Source: Microcaldota archaeon (lineage in GTDB: Archaea > Micrarchaeota > Micrarchaeia > Micrarchaeales > CABMGC01). From it: a DNA stretch of 41,778 nucleotides. The stretch lies in NCBI GenBank assembly GCA_023256495.1, contig JAGDXY010000024.1:1-41778 (forward strand). The letters run 5' to 3'. The position numbers and the translations under genes were made by a program. A model generated the notes under the pieces. That model was not told the origin of the DNA. It made no database searches and saw only the letters and a list, made by a program, of their open reading frames with translations. Positions 1 through 9,640 of this stretch are shown piece by piece. Position 1 is the first letter of the stretch, and every line of letters begins with the position of its first letter.

Positions 1-2
1 GA

Positions 3-47
3 ACATCAAGAAGAGAAATCAAAGAATTATTAAAGAAATTAATTTAG
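3..47 (+). CDS. C-terminal end of an upstream gene truncated by the window edge (TSRREIKELLKKLI*)
   Basis: Open frame from the window edge to TAG at 45-47 with a charged helical tail; no further support. Confidence 0.35.
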   Translation, partial: TSRREIKELLKKLI

Positions 48-218
48 CCACCTCCTTTAGGTTCCATCTTTTCACCTTGAAGTTTTAAAAATAAAAGAAT
101 TTAAAAAGATTTCCTTAAATAAATAAGAACAAAGTAAATTTAGCAATTTTAATAAAAGCTAAACAAAATTCAAATTATTTTGGGAAGAATTAAAAATTCT
201 TAAATTTATATATTATTT

Positions 219-2030
219 GTGGATTTTCTATTGAGATTTAATAAAGCAAGACCGTTTCAAGAGGATATGATTAAAGATATCTACAATGCATTAAAAGAGA
301 AAAAATCTATTCTAATAAATGCACCTACAGGAATAGGAAAGACAGATGCTGCTTTAGCAAGTTCTTTAAGATTTGCTTTAGAAAATAATCTTAGGGTATT
401 ATTTCTAACCCCTAAAAAATCGCAACATAATATAGTAGTGGAGGCATTAAATGGAATAAACGAAAAATATAATTTAGATATAAAATTTGTTGATTTGATA
501 AGCAAAAAAGAATTATGTACAAATCCAGAAGCCAATTCATTAGAGAGTGATATATTTTATAAAGCATGCGAAGAACTTATAAAGCATAAAAAGTGTATTT
601 ATTTCAATAATATAAAAGATATTGATTTAGATAAATTTTCAAAATATACATCGCTAGGACATAACAACTTCTTTGATGTTGCATTTAAAAATGGCTTATG
701 TGCATATGAACTAGCCACCAATCTTGCCAAAAAGGCTGATGTAATAATAGCTGATTATGGCCATATAATAAATACATATATAATGGGTTTGTTCTCAAAG
801 AGAGTTGCATTAGATGTTGGATCTACAATAGCTATATGGGATGAGGCACATAATATAAATGAAATTGCAAATGAGTACATGAAGAGGACTCTTAGCACAA
901 ATATGATAAAAAAGGCTAAAAGCGAATTACTAGAAATAAAAAATAATATTGATTTATCATACTTAGAATTTATGCTAAATGAGCTAAGCGAAAAAAAGCT
1001 TGAAAATAAAAAAGAAGCACTTGTTTATAATAACGATATTCCAGATACTCTAAAAGAGAATCTAGATGAGATAATAGAAGAATTAGAAAGAGCAGCAACA
1101 GAATATATAATAAACAAAAAGGCAAAGAGATCTTATCTTTTCCACATTGCTAAATTTCTCTCTAATGTCTTAATAGAGGATGAATCTATAATAAAAGTAA
1201 TAACAAAAGATAGAGAAAGTATAAAATTATCTATAATATCGCTCTATCCTAAAGATGTTATTGATAAGATTAAAGAATTTTATTCAAATGTATTTATGAG
1301 TGGCACATTATTACCACTAGAGATGTATAGAGATCTTTTTGGTATTAAAGATGCAATAATAAAGAGCTATAGCTCACCTTTCCCAAAAGAGAATAGAATT
1401 GTATTCATAGATGATTCAGCTACTACAAAATTTGAAAAGAGATCTATAGAACAATATAAGAAAATAGCTGAAAGAATAGACTTGATAAAAGAAAGAATAA
1501 ATGGAAATGTAGCTGTATTCTTCCCTAGTTTTGATGTAGAAGAAAATGTTTTTAGATATATAAAGCATTCACCAATAATAAGACAAAAGAGAGATATGAA
1601 TTCAAAAGAAGTAGAAAAGATAATAAGCGATTTGTATAAAGAAAACAATGCGTTGTTTCTTGGAGTTATGGGTGGTCTTCTAAGTGAAGGTATAGACTAC
1701 AAAAACAATATCATAAAAGGTTTGATAATAGTAGGTATACCCTTATCTACTCCAAATATAGAGATAGAAGCAAAGATTAATTATTATGAAAAGTTATTTG
1801 GCGCAGGTTATGATTATGCATATATAATACCTGCAATAGTAAAGACGATACAAGCAGCGGGTAGAGCAATAAGGAAAGAAGATGATAAAGCATTTATAAT
1901 TCTATTAGATGAAAGATATGAGTGGAAAAAATATAAACAACTTATATCACAATTTTTAGATGTAAAAGACAAAATAGCCTTTTCTTCTTTTTTGAACAAT
2001 GAAACAAGCAACTTAACCAAACAAACATGA
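219..2030 (+). CDS. XPD/Rad3-family DNA helicase (DinG-like) with probable 4Fe-4S domain
   Basis: Walker A 'NAPTGIGKT', 'DEAHN' box, four Cys in XPD-like context (ELC..KAC..KKCIY..GLCAYELA..ADVIIADY), C-terminal 'QAAGRAIR'. GTG start. Confidence 0.9.
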   Translation: MDFLLRFNKARPFQEDMIKDIYNALKEKKSILINAPTGIGKTDAALASSLRFALENNLRVLFLTPKKSQHNIVVEALNGINEKYNLDIKFVDLISKKELCTNPEANSLESDIFYKACEELIKHKKCIYFNNIKDIDLDKFSKYTSLGHNNFFDVAFKNGLCAYELATNLAKKADVIIADYGHIINTYIMGLFSKRVALDVGSTIAIWDEAHNINEIANEYMKRTLSTNMIKKAKSELLEIKNNIDLSYLEFMLNELSEKKLENKKEALVYNNDIPDTLKENLDEIIEELERAATEYIINKKAKRSYLFHIAKFLSNVLIEDESIIKVITKDRESIKLSIISLYPKDVIDKIKEFYSNVFMSGTLLPLEMYRDLFGIKDAIIKSYSSPFPKENRIVFIDDSATTKFEKRSIEQYKKIAERIDLIKERINGNVAVFFPSFDVEENVFRYIKHSPIIRQKRDMNSKEVEKIISDLYKENNALFLGVMGGLLSEGIDYKNNIIKGLIIVGIPLSTPNIEIEAKINYYEKLFGAGYDYAYIIPAIVKTIQAAGRAIRKEDDKAFIILLDERYEWKKYKQLISQFLDVKDKIAFSSFLNNETSNLTKQT

Positions 2031-2070
2031 ATTAAAATGTTTAAGCATTTAAAAATAATGAAAACCAAAA

Positions 2071-2523
2071 GTGATTATGCAAAAAAGAAGAAGTGAAGTC
2101 ATAGAAAAGTTTTATAAAATTATGACTGCACTTCAGAATGATATACCTAATAAGCTATCAAATATAAATGATAAAAAACAAATAAAAGAAATAACAAACA
2201 TTGTAGAGAGGCAATTACTAAGTCCATTTTATGCAAACTCAGTAGTTATAAACTATCTCCTAGACTTGTATGTAAGAATAGTAAATACTATATACAAAAA
2301 CATAGAGAATGGAAGTATTAATGGCCTAGGCAAAAAATCTATGAATATAATATATCAATTAGATGATCTATCAAAAACACCAAATGAGCTAAAAAGGACA
2401 ATGCTAAGATTGAAAAAGGTAATATATGAATATAGCTACAGCGATAATGAAGAAAGAACTATCGAGATAATATATAATACGCTCTCTTGGTCTAAAGAGA
2501 AGGCCAAAGGTTTAATAATTTAA
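2071..2523 (+). CDS. Hypothetical protein, 150 aa, helical
   Basis: Full-length ORF 40 bp downstream of the helicase, same strand; no recognised domain. Confidence 0.7.
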   Translation: MIMQKRRSEVIEKFYKIMTALQNDIPNKLSNINDKKQIKEITNIVERQLLSPFYANSVVINYLLDLYVRIVNTIYKNIENGSINGLGKKSMNIIYQLDDLSKTPNELKRTMLRLKKVIYEYSYSDNEERTIEIIYNTLSWSKEKAKGLII

Positions 2524-2540
2524 ACAATTAATTAAGTAAT

Positions 2541-4076
2541 ATGCTAGCGCTTTTATTACTAACTCTTATAATAAAGACTAGCTACATTCATTATCTATTG
2601 AATTCGAGCAATGTCAACGTTACCTTTTCAAATAATGTAAGTAACTCATTGCTTATATGTAATAATGCTTCTATACTAAATGTCTATTTTCTAAATAATA
2701 CATATAACAATACAATTGAAAATTGTAGTATAAATGGTAAAGTATATAGCAAAAATAATGCACAAAACAATTTAATAAATGATAGCGGCGATTATTCATT
2801 AAATTTCTCAGACAATAATTCAAATATAGGTATAGGCTATTTTCTAAAAGTTATTATACATTTGAATAACGCTAGTACATATGGAGTAGCGCGTTTTGTT
2901 GAAATACTTCCATATAACATAGTAAATGAAAATCCATATCTAATTTCTATGAGCGCTAATAATACTACATTATCTAATACAATTAGCAAATCTAACTATA
3001 CTATTCCTAGGTTTGGTATACAATTAAATGCTAGTGTAAATGGCATTGGCATATTTCCAATAGAAATAAAGCAAGTATATAAAAACAAGATAATAAATTA
3101 CAATCCTTATATATATGAAACGCCATATTCAGGCTACGATGAAGTAGATAGGTATGTATTTAATATGACAAATAATATCGTTTATGAACCTGCTTTTATA
3201 AAACCACTAATGTATTTTGCAGAACCATTTCCTGCTAATAAACCTATGATAATAAGATTCTTTATACAATTCTATAATAATACAAAATGGAATAAATTTA
3301 TAATTTATAATGAACCGCAGAGTTTTATTAATGCAACGCCTATAGCTATATTCAATAATGTAACGAGTGGTGTTTTAACATACAATGCGGGTTTTGAAAA
3401 ACCAGGGAATTATGGTTTTTATGCAATATTAAATACAAATTATGATCATGAAAATACTACATCACCATTTTATTCTATAGGACTTGGTTTTTGCAATCAA
3501 TTCGTAACAACATTAAACACATCTGGCTATTATCCTTTTGTTTATAATACACTCAAAGAAAATTATATATTTTGGCTTACGAATAATACATGCAATATTG
3601 GATTGAGAATAATATCAAATAATATAACAGTAAATTGTAGATATGGTTATTTAAATGACAATCAAACTGATATAGAAGTAGATAATGCTAAGAATGTAAC
3701 TATAGAAAATTGCTATCTTTACAAAAATGGAATAAATGCAACAAATAGCGAAATAAATTTATATAATGTAACGTTTATACCAACTAATAGTTCATATAGT
3801 ATAAGTGGAACTAATTTAACCATAATAGCTAGCAATGTTTTATTTAAAAGTAATGCTATTATTAATTCAAATTCAATAAATATTATATCAAAAAACACAT
3901 CAAAGAACATAACAAAAGAGAATTATACCCATTATGTTTATATAAATGAATCATTAAGTAATGAAAAAATAATAAAGAATATAACTAATCAATTGTATAT
4001 AGTAATTTCAATAATAGTAATTGCATTACTAGGATATGCATATATAATTATAAAAATAATAAATAAGAAACATTAA
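2541..4076 (+). CDS. Asn-rich predicted surface glycoprotein, N- and C-terminal hydrophobic segments, possible beta-helix
   Basis: Many N-x-S/T sequons, repeated N-V-T-I-E-N-C-type turns, C-terminal TM 'LYIVISIIVIALLGYAYIIIKIINKKH'. Confidence 0.75.
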   Translation: MLALLLLTLIIKTSYIHYLLNSSNVNVTFSNNVSNSLLICNNASILNVYFLNNTYNNTIENCSINGKVYSKNNAQNNLINDSGDYSLNFSDNNSNIGIGYFLKVIIHLNNASTYGVARFVEILPYNIVNENPYLISMSANNTTLSNTISKSNYTIPRFGIQLNASVNGIGIFPIEIKQVYKNKIINYNPYIYETPYSGYDEVDRYVFNMTNNIVYEPAFIKPLMYFAEPFPANKPMIIRFFIQFYNNTKWNKFIIYNEPQSFINATPIAIFNNVTSGVLTYNAGFEKPGNYGFYAILNTNYDHENTTSPFYSIGLGFCNQFVTTLNTSGYYPFVYNTLKENYIFWLTNNTCNIGLRIISNNITVNCRYGYLNDNQTDIEVDNAKNVTIENCYLYKNGINATNSEINLYNVTFIPTNSSYSISGTNLTIIASNVLFKSNAIINSNSINIISKNTSKNITKENYTHYVYINESLSNEKIIKNITNQLYIVISIIVIALLGYAYIIIKIINKKH

Positions 4077-5611
4077 TTAGATAAAGCATTATTCAATATT
4101 TCTTTTGCTTTTTCAACACCTATAAAATAAACTAACTTGCCAAACCTTGGGCCTGTATCTTTTCCAATTAAACCTTTGTATAAAACAGAAAATAATTTAG
4201 ATGGCTCTATATTCTTTTCTTTTGATACCGCATATACCAAATTATGTATATCTAAAGGATTCATATTACTGTTTAATCTATTGATAAAGTCTTTAACTTC
4301 TTCTGTATACTCATTTATTTTATTATTTCCAATATTAAACTTATACTTATCTGGTACATAACCTTCTTCAATCCAATTTGTTATATAAGGTGCAAGGTAA
4401 TCGACTCCTTCTTCATCATTCAATAATTTCTTAACTTGATTCCAATCATGATATATTTGATATGTTGTTAATATATCGGTAAATGGTACGTGCCAGTGCA
4501 AATTTTTTATTATTAAATTAAAAATAAATTTCTTCTTTACATCCGCTCTGTTCGTTGGATTATCTAAACTTGCAATTCTCTCTAAATCATCGTATGCATA
4601 TATAAGCTTATCTCCATTTGGATCTATATCTTTATTATGCTCAAGTTCAGGAACTACAAGCATGTACATAAGAAGCTCTGGAGGTATTAATTTAAGTATG
4701 TGTGTAGCCGTTACGCCTATACCTTTACTCTTTGACATTTTTTTACCATGAAATAGAACAAAACCATATTTATAATAAACTGGTGGCTCTCTATTAAAGA
4801 ATTCTTTTAATATTGCATAAGATGTATCTTTACTACCGCCTCTTGTCATATGATCAACGCCAGCACCTTCTATATCTGTATTAAAGTACATCTGCCAAGC
4901 AGGCCAATGTAAACGCCATTGTAATTTATATTTATGCTCTTTTATATTGTTTTTACCTCTATAACCACAGCCTTTCGTATAGCCTACATCTTTATCACAA
5001 ATATATTCATAATTCTCTGAATCATGCCATATAACTCTTGTAGTTGCTATCTTGCCGCAATTTTCACAAATAGGCATTATAACGCTCCAATCTTGCATGT
5101 TTTCTATCTTTCTAAATGAAGTTCTAGCAACTATCTCCTTTATTTTATCTTCATTTTCTAAGTATTTTTTAGTATATTCATCAAAACCGCCGCTTGCATA
5201 TATATCTGATGCCTTAACAACTTTTATATCAAGGTTCATTTTCTTCATTATTGATTCTACTTCTGATAAATAATGCTCCCCATAAGACTTATGACAGCCA
5301 AGCGGATCTGGAACATTAACTAGGGGTTTACCAAGTTCTGGTTTCAGTTGTTCAGCGTATTGCTTCAATTCTAGTGGTATATCATCAAAAGCATCCATAA
5401 TGTCTCCAACAAAATACATTTCTGCTTTTTTACCTTTGCTTTCAACAGCCTTCTTTATTGTAGATGGATATAAAAATTCACAAACAGTACCAAGATGCGC
5501 AGGCCCGCTTGTTGTTATACCGCCAGTTATTACAACTTTATCTTTATCTTTTGATCTTTCTATTGCTTTTTCGGCCAATATCTCTGACCAATGCTTTATA
5601 TCCCTATCCAT
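4073..5611 (-). CDS. lysS: Lysyl-tRNA synthetase, class I
   Basis: 'GGITTSGPAHLGT' (HIGH-type), 'KKMSKSKG', Zn-type Cys pairs; archaeal class I LysRS architecture. Confidence 0.95.
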   Translation of the reverse strand: MDRDIKHWSEILAEKAIERSKDKDKVVITGGITTSGPAHLGTVCEFLYPSTIKKAVESKGKKAEMYFVGDIMDAFDDIPLELKQYAEQLKPELGKPLVNVPDPLGCHKSYGEHYLSEVESIMKKMNLDIKVVKASDIYASGGFDEYTKKYLENEDKIKEIVARTSFRKIENMQDWSVIMPICENCGKIATTRVIWHDSENYEYICDKDVGYTKGCGYRGKNNIKEHKYKLQWRLHWPAWQMYFNTDIEGAGVDHMTRGGSKDTSYAILKEFFNREPPVYYKYGFVLFHGKKMSKSKGIGVTATHILKLIPPELLMYMLVVPELEHNKDIDPNGDKLIYAYDDLERIASLDNPTNRADVKKKFIFNLIIKNLHWHVPFTDILTTYQIYHDWNQVKKLLNDEEGVDYLAPYITNWIEEGYVPDKYKFNIGNNKINEYTEEVKDFINRLNSNMNPLDIHNLVYAVSKEKNIEPSKLFSVLYKGLIGKDTGPRFGKLVYFIGVEKAKEILNNALSN

Positions 5612-5695
5612 TTAATACACCAAATATATTTTCTAAATGAATCAAAATATAAAAATATAATGTATAATAGATATTAACTCATTTTTAGTGATAAT

Positions 5696-6682
5696 ATGGT
5701 TGTAATAGAAAGCAACCATATAAAAAAATTTATAGAATTATTTCAAAATAAAACAAGAGATATTGAATTTAACACATTTTGGCTAGGGGCTACAGGTAAT
5801 AATAAAGAAAAAATAAAAGAGATAATAAGGAAAGTAGGAAAAAAGATAGAAGAAACAGGCAAAAAAGCAACACCTGTAAACCCAGATTTAATTGGAATAT
5901 TTGATGAGTATAACTTAAAAATAACAATAAGACCGTTATATATTTATGGTAGATATATAAAACTATCTCGTTATATACCACAAACTATGTTTTCATGCAA
6001 GGTATGTAATGGTAGAGGTTGCGCAATCTGTGATTACACTGGTAAAGCGTATAAAACAAGTATAGAAGAAATAATAGGCGAACCAATGAAAAGAGAAACA
6101 AGAGCAGATTCATATACATTAATAGGTTTAGGACGAGAGGATGTTGATGTTAGAATGTTAGGTAATGGAAGGCCATTTCTAATAAAGTTAACAAAACCTA
6201 AAATTAGAAATATAGACCTAAATAAAATAAAGGAAGAAATAAATGAAAATGAAAGAGTTATGGTAAGTGATTTGTTGTTTGCAAACGATGAACTTGTAAA
6301 GATGTTAAAAAATGAAAAAGTAGAAAAAGAGTATATTGCATTAATTGAATGTAAAGATGAAATAAAAGAACTAAATTTAAAAAATGAATATTTTATAGAG
6401 CAAAGAACTCCAACCAGAGTTATGCATAGAAGGCCTGATTTAATAAGATATAGAAAGATAAGAATAAAAAGAATTGAATTTATAGATAAAAAACATATAA
6501 TGCTTGATATAATAGCACAGCATGGAACTTATATAAAAGAATTTGTATCAGGTGACTTTGGTAGAACAAAGCCGTCTATATCTAGTATAATAGGTACTAA
6601 TTGCATTGTTACTGAATTAGATTGCATAATGATATTTGATAAACTACCTTTTAGCAATAAAGTTATTTATCCTTTCAACTAA
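5696..6682 (+). CDS. pus10: tRNA pseudouridine(54/55) synthase Pus10
   Basis: 'CKVCNGRGCAICDYTGK' zinc motif, 'EIIGEPMKRETRADSYTLIGLGREDVDVRMLGNGRPF' and 'YIKEFVSGDFGRTKPSI', diagnostic of archaeal Pus10. Confidence 0.93.
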   Translation: MVVIESNHIKKFIELFQNKTRDIEFNTFWLGATGNNKEKIKEIIRKVGKKIEETGKKATPVNPDLIGIFDEYNLKITIRPLYIYGRYIKLSRYIPQTMFSCKVCNGRGCAICDYTGKAYKTSIEEIIGEPMKRETRADSYTLIGLGREDVDVRMLGNGRPFLIKLTKPKIRNIDLNKIKEEINENERVMVSDLLFANDELVKMLKNEKVEKEYIALIECKDEIKELNLKNEYFIEQRTPTRVMHRRPDLIRYRKIRIKRIEFIDKKHIMLDIIAQHGTYIKEFVSGDFGRTKPSISSIIGTNCIVTELDCIMIFDKLPFSNKVIYPFN

Positions 6683-7543
6683 ACTTTTGTATTCCTCTTT
6701 TATATAAATTAATGATTCTAATAAATCAATTTCATTTTCTTTATAATTCTTTTTTATCTTATTTAATAAAAGCTTGGCTTGATTTTCAAAATATTCTTTA
6801 TTTTTTGAAATTTTTCTATGGTTAATGTGTGGCAATGCCTTACTTTCTATATAAAATTTCTTTATATTATCTATATCATAATTTTGAATAATATCTAGCA
6901 AAATATTAGATGATATAAGCATATAATACATATTATTGATATAGTCTGCAAAATCCAAATAGTTCTTTATTCCAAGTTCATTCATATTATTTAATTCATC
7001 ATCAATTTTACTAAATCCAAATAGGTCTAGAATATTTAATAAAACTGATAAAACATCTTTATTTGATTTAATATTAATATTGTTGAATAGGCTATAGCCA
7101 TATATTAGGCCGATTAGCTTTAAAAAGTGTTGGTTTTCAATATTATAATCCCTTTTCTTTGTTTCAACATCATTAATGATTTCTGTTCCAAGTAAATTTA
7201 AAAACATAAATAGAGCCACCTTTTCTTTATTGTTTGCAATGTCTTTAGGCATTACAAAGAGGAACAAATCTTCTACTTCTAAATAATCATCTTCATATCC
7301 GCTTATTTTTATACTTATCTCAAAGAAGTAAAAGTTTTTTGACTTACCATATATTTTTATCTTAATACTATCCTTATCTACGCCCTTTGCGATTATATAT
7401 GGGAATAGCTTAGAAGAATCGCCAATACTAATAGTGTCTTCCATAATTTTTAAAAATGACAAAGATTGCTTAAGCCCATATGTTATTGTAGATGCGAGTA
7501 CTTTTGCTTCATCCTTTTCTATATTCTTTATTTGAAAGAACAT
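6644..7543 (-). CDS. Hypothetical protein, 299 aa
   Basis: Long ORF, converges with and overlaps pus10 by 39 bp; no recognised domain. Confidence 0.65.
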   Translation of the reverse strand: MFFQIKNIEKDEAKVLASTITYGLKQSLSFLKIMEDTISIGDSSKLFPYIIAKGVDKDSIKIKIYGKSKNFYFFEISIKISGYEDDYLEVEDLFLFVMPKDIANNKEKVALFMFLNLLGTEIINDVETKKRDYNIENQHFLKLIGLIYGYSLFNNINIKSNKDVLSVLLNILDLFGFSKIDDELNNMNELGIKNYLDFADYINNMYYMLISSNILLDIIQNYDIDNIKKFYIESKALPHINHRKISKNKEYFENQAKLLLNKIKKNYKENEIDLLESLIYIKEEYKSLVERINNFIAKR

Positions 7544-7551
7544 ATATACAC

Positions 7552-8085
7552 CTATCTTATTAATTTTTTTAATAGATATTTAGCGGTTTTAATCTCAGCT
7601 GTTATTATACCATATGATATTGGATATGTAACTACTTCAGCAACAATTAATGGCACAACATAGATTGGTATAAATGTTGAAATATTAGCAGGTATACCTA
7701 ATTTATAATGTAATACAGAATATTCAAAATAAAATGCTGGAATAGATGAAAGCTCAACATCAATCAAAGACAAAAGCATTTTATTTGTTTTTGTATCTAA
7801 GGTATTAGCTAAATTATATGCCTTCAAACTTAAATAAGACCTAACATCTTTTAGTTCGTCTTTTAGTTCGTTTATTATTCTGTACACTATATTACCTATA
7901 TATTCCCCTTTTATATTCCTTACTACTAAAAGATTAATTATTAAACTAATATCTCCTATAAAAATTAACGAAAAGATTAAAATAGAAAGATTTTTTAAAT
8001 AAGCAATATTATCTCTAAATATGATAAAAATAGGTAATAAGATTAAAAATATTATAGAAAGAGATAAAAGGGTAATAATGCCCAC
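7552..8085 (-). CDS. Hypothetical membrane protein, 177 aa (start uncertain, GTG at 8085)
   Basis: Several hydrophobic helices; overlaps the 5' end of the divergent aminotransferase ORF by 65 bp, so the true start may be internal. Confidence 0.6.
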   Translation of the reverse strand: MGIITLLSLSIIFLILLPIFIIFRDNIAYLKNLSILIFSLIFIGDISLIINLLVVRNIKGEYIGNIVYRIINELKDELKDVRSYLSLKAYNLANTLDTKTNKMLLSLIDVELSSIPAFYFEYSVLHYKLGIPANISTFIPIYVVPLIVAEVVTYPISYGIITAEIKTAKYLLKKLIR

Positions 8086-9334
8086 TACAAGGGAGGTATT
8101 TCCTTTTGTTCCAAGTCATGGAAAGAATGATATTGTATATGATATAGAAGGAAATAAGTTTATAGATTTTAGCAGTTTTATAAGCGTTTATAATTTTGGA
8201 ATAGGTAATGAATATATAGTAAATGCAATAAGAGAGCAAGCAAATAAATTAATACATGCTGCATTTACAGATTTTTATGGAGTAGAGCAGGTAGAATTTG
8301 CAGAAAAACTGATTAAATTTATGCCTAATGGGTTTGGAAAGGTATTCTTTTCAAATTCTGGTACAGAAGCAAATGAAGCTGCAATAAAATTTGCGCGATT
8401 ATTAAATAAAAGGTATTATATAATAGGATTTTATAATGCATTTCATGGTAGAACATATGGCTCTTTATCGCTAACCGCTTCAAAAGCCATACAAAGAGCA
8501 CATCTAGGTCCTTTTGTAGGATCAATACATGTGCCATATCCATATCCTTATAGATTTAAATACGGCGATGAAGACGAATGTACAAACTATGTAATAGATT
8601 TTATAGAAGAAAATATAATAAACAAAGAGTATAGTAGCGATGAAATAGCTGCTATAATGTTTGAGCCAATACAAGGTGAAGGTGGTTATATTGTACCTCC
8701 AAAAAATTTCTTTAGAGAATTAAGGAAGATTGCTGATAAATATGGCATATTGCTAATAGATGATGAGGTACAAGCAGGATATATGAGAACAGGCAAATTC
8801 CTTGCTCTAGATAATTTTAATACAAAGGCAGATATATATACATTTGGCAAAAGTGCTGGTGGTGGAGTACCTATAGGTATAACAGTAACTTCTAATAAAT
8901 TAGGTACTATTCCAGAAGGATCACATGCAAATACATTTGGTGGAAACTATCTAGCTATAGCAGGCGCAAATGCAACAATAGAGTATATAAATAAAAATAG
9001 ATTCACATTAGAAAGAGAGATAAAGAAAAAAGGTGAGATAATAATAAAAAGACTACTAGAGATGCAGAATAAATATGAGCTTATTGGAGACGTAAGAGGT
9101 ATTGGATTAATGATAGGTATAGAATTAGTAAAGAATAAATATACTAAAGAACATGCAGTTAAAGAGAGAGATGAAGTAATAAAAAATGCATTTTATGATG
9201 GATTATTATTACTTCCAGCAGGCAAATCATCAATTAGAATAATACCTCCTTTAACAGTAAGCTATGAAAATATAGAAAAAGGTCTTGAAATATTAGAAAA
9301 TTCTATAAAGAAGGTAAATTTTAAATTAAAGTAA
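8021..9334 (+). CDS. Class III PLP-dependent aminotransferase (4-aminobutyrate/ornithine-aminotransferase-like)
   Basis: 'NSGTEANEAAIKFAR', 'FEPIQGEGGY', 'LIDDEVQAGYMRTG', PLP-Lys motif 'FGKSAGGG'. TATA-like TTTTTTAAATAAG about 25 bp upstream of 8021. Confidence 0.9.
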   Translation: MIKIGNKIKNIIERDKRVIMPTTREVFPFVPSHGKNDIVYDIEGNKFIDFSSFISVYNFGIGNEYIVNAIREQANKLIHAAFTDFYGVEQVEFAEKLIKFMPNGFGKVFFSNSGTEANEAAIKFARLLNKRYYIIGFYNAFHGRTYGSLSLTASKAIQRAHLGPFVGSIHVPYPYPYRFKYGDEDECTNYVIDFIEENIINKEYSSDEIAAIMFEPIQGEGGYIVPPKNFFRELRKIADKYGILLIDDEVQAGYMRTGKFLALDNFNTKADIYTFGKSAGGGVPIGITVTSNKLGTIPEGSHANTFGGNYLAIAGANATIEYINKNRFTLEREIKKKGEIIIKRLLEMQNKYELIGDVRGIGLMIGIELVKNKYTKEHAVKERDEVIKNAFYDGLLLLPAGKSSIRIIPPLTVSYENIEKGLEILENSIKKVNFKLK

Positions 9335-9349
9335 ATAGAATGATATAAT

Positions 9350-9640
9350 ATGTCATTAATAAAGGAAATTACCCTATTTAGAATAAATAGATTACTAGAA
9401 TTAGCTGAAAATAGAGTAAAAGAAAATAAGATAGATTTAGCAAAAAGATATGTTTATATAGCAAGAAGGTTAAGCATGCACAATAAGGTAAAAATACCAA
9501 AAAGTAAAAAGCTGTTTATATGTAAAAAATGTAATAATTACTTAATACCTGGAATAACATGCAAAGTAAGAAAAAGTAAAGACTTTATTATATATAAATG
9601 CAATTGCGGTAATGAAAATAAAATGTTTATTTTACATTAA
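9350..9640 (+). CDS. rnp4: Ribonuclease P protein component 4 (Rpr2/Rpp21/SNM1 family)
   Basis: 96 aa with 'RYVYIARRLSMHNKVKIP' plus 'CKKCNNYLIPGITCKVR ... CNCG' zinc ribbon. Confidence 0.9.
   Translation: MSLIKEITLFRINRLLELAENRVKENKIDLAKRYVYIARRLSMHNKVKIPKSKKLFICKKCNNYLIPGITCKVRKSKDFIIYKCNCGNENKMFILH

Noticed and set aside
50-60. CACCTCCTTTA resembling the 3' end of 16S rRNA
   Set aside because: Only about 11 nt match, with no rRNA-like sequence upstream; likely chance.
281-535. Many 60-110 aa ORFs antisense to long coding genes (e.g. 281-535, 1367-1648, 8325-8543, 19818-20306, 31579-32229)
   Set aside because: All lie opposite well-supported genes, have compositionally mirrored sequence and no independent promoter or domain; treated as spurious.
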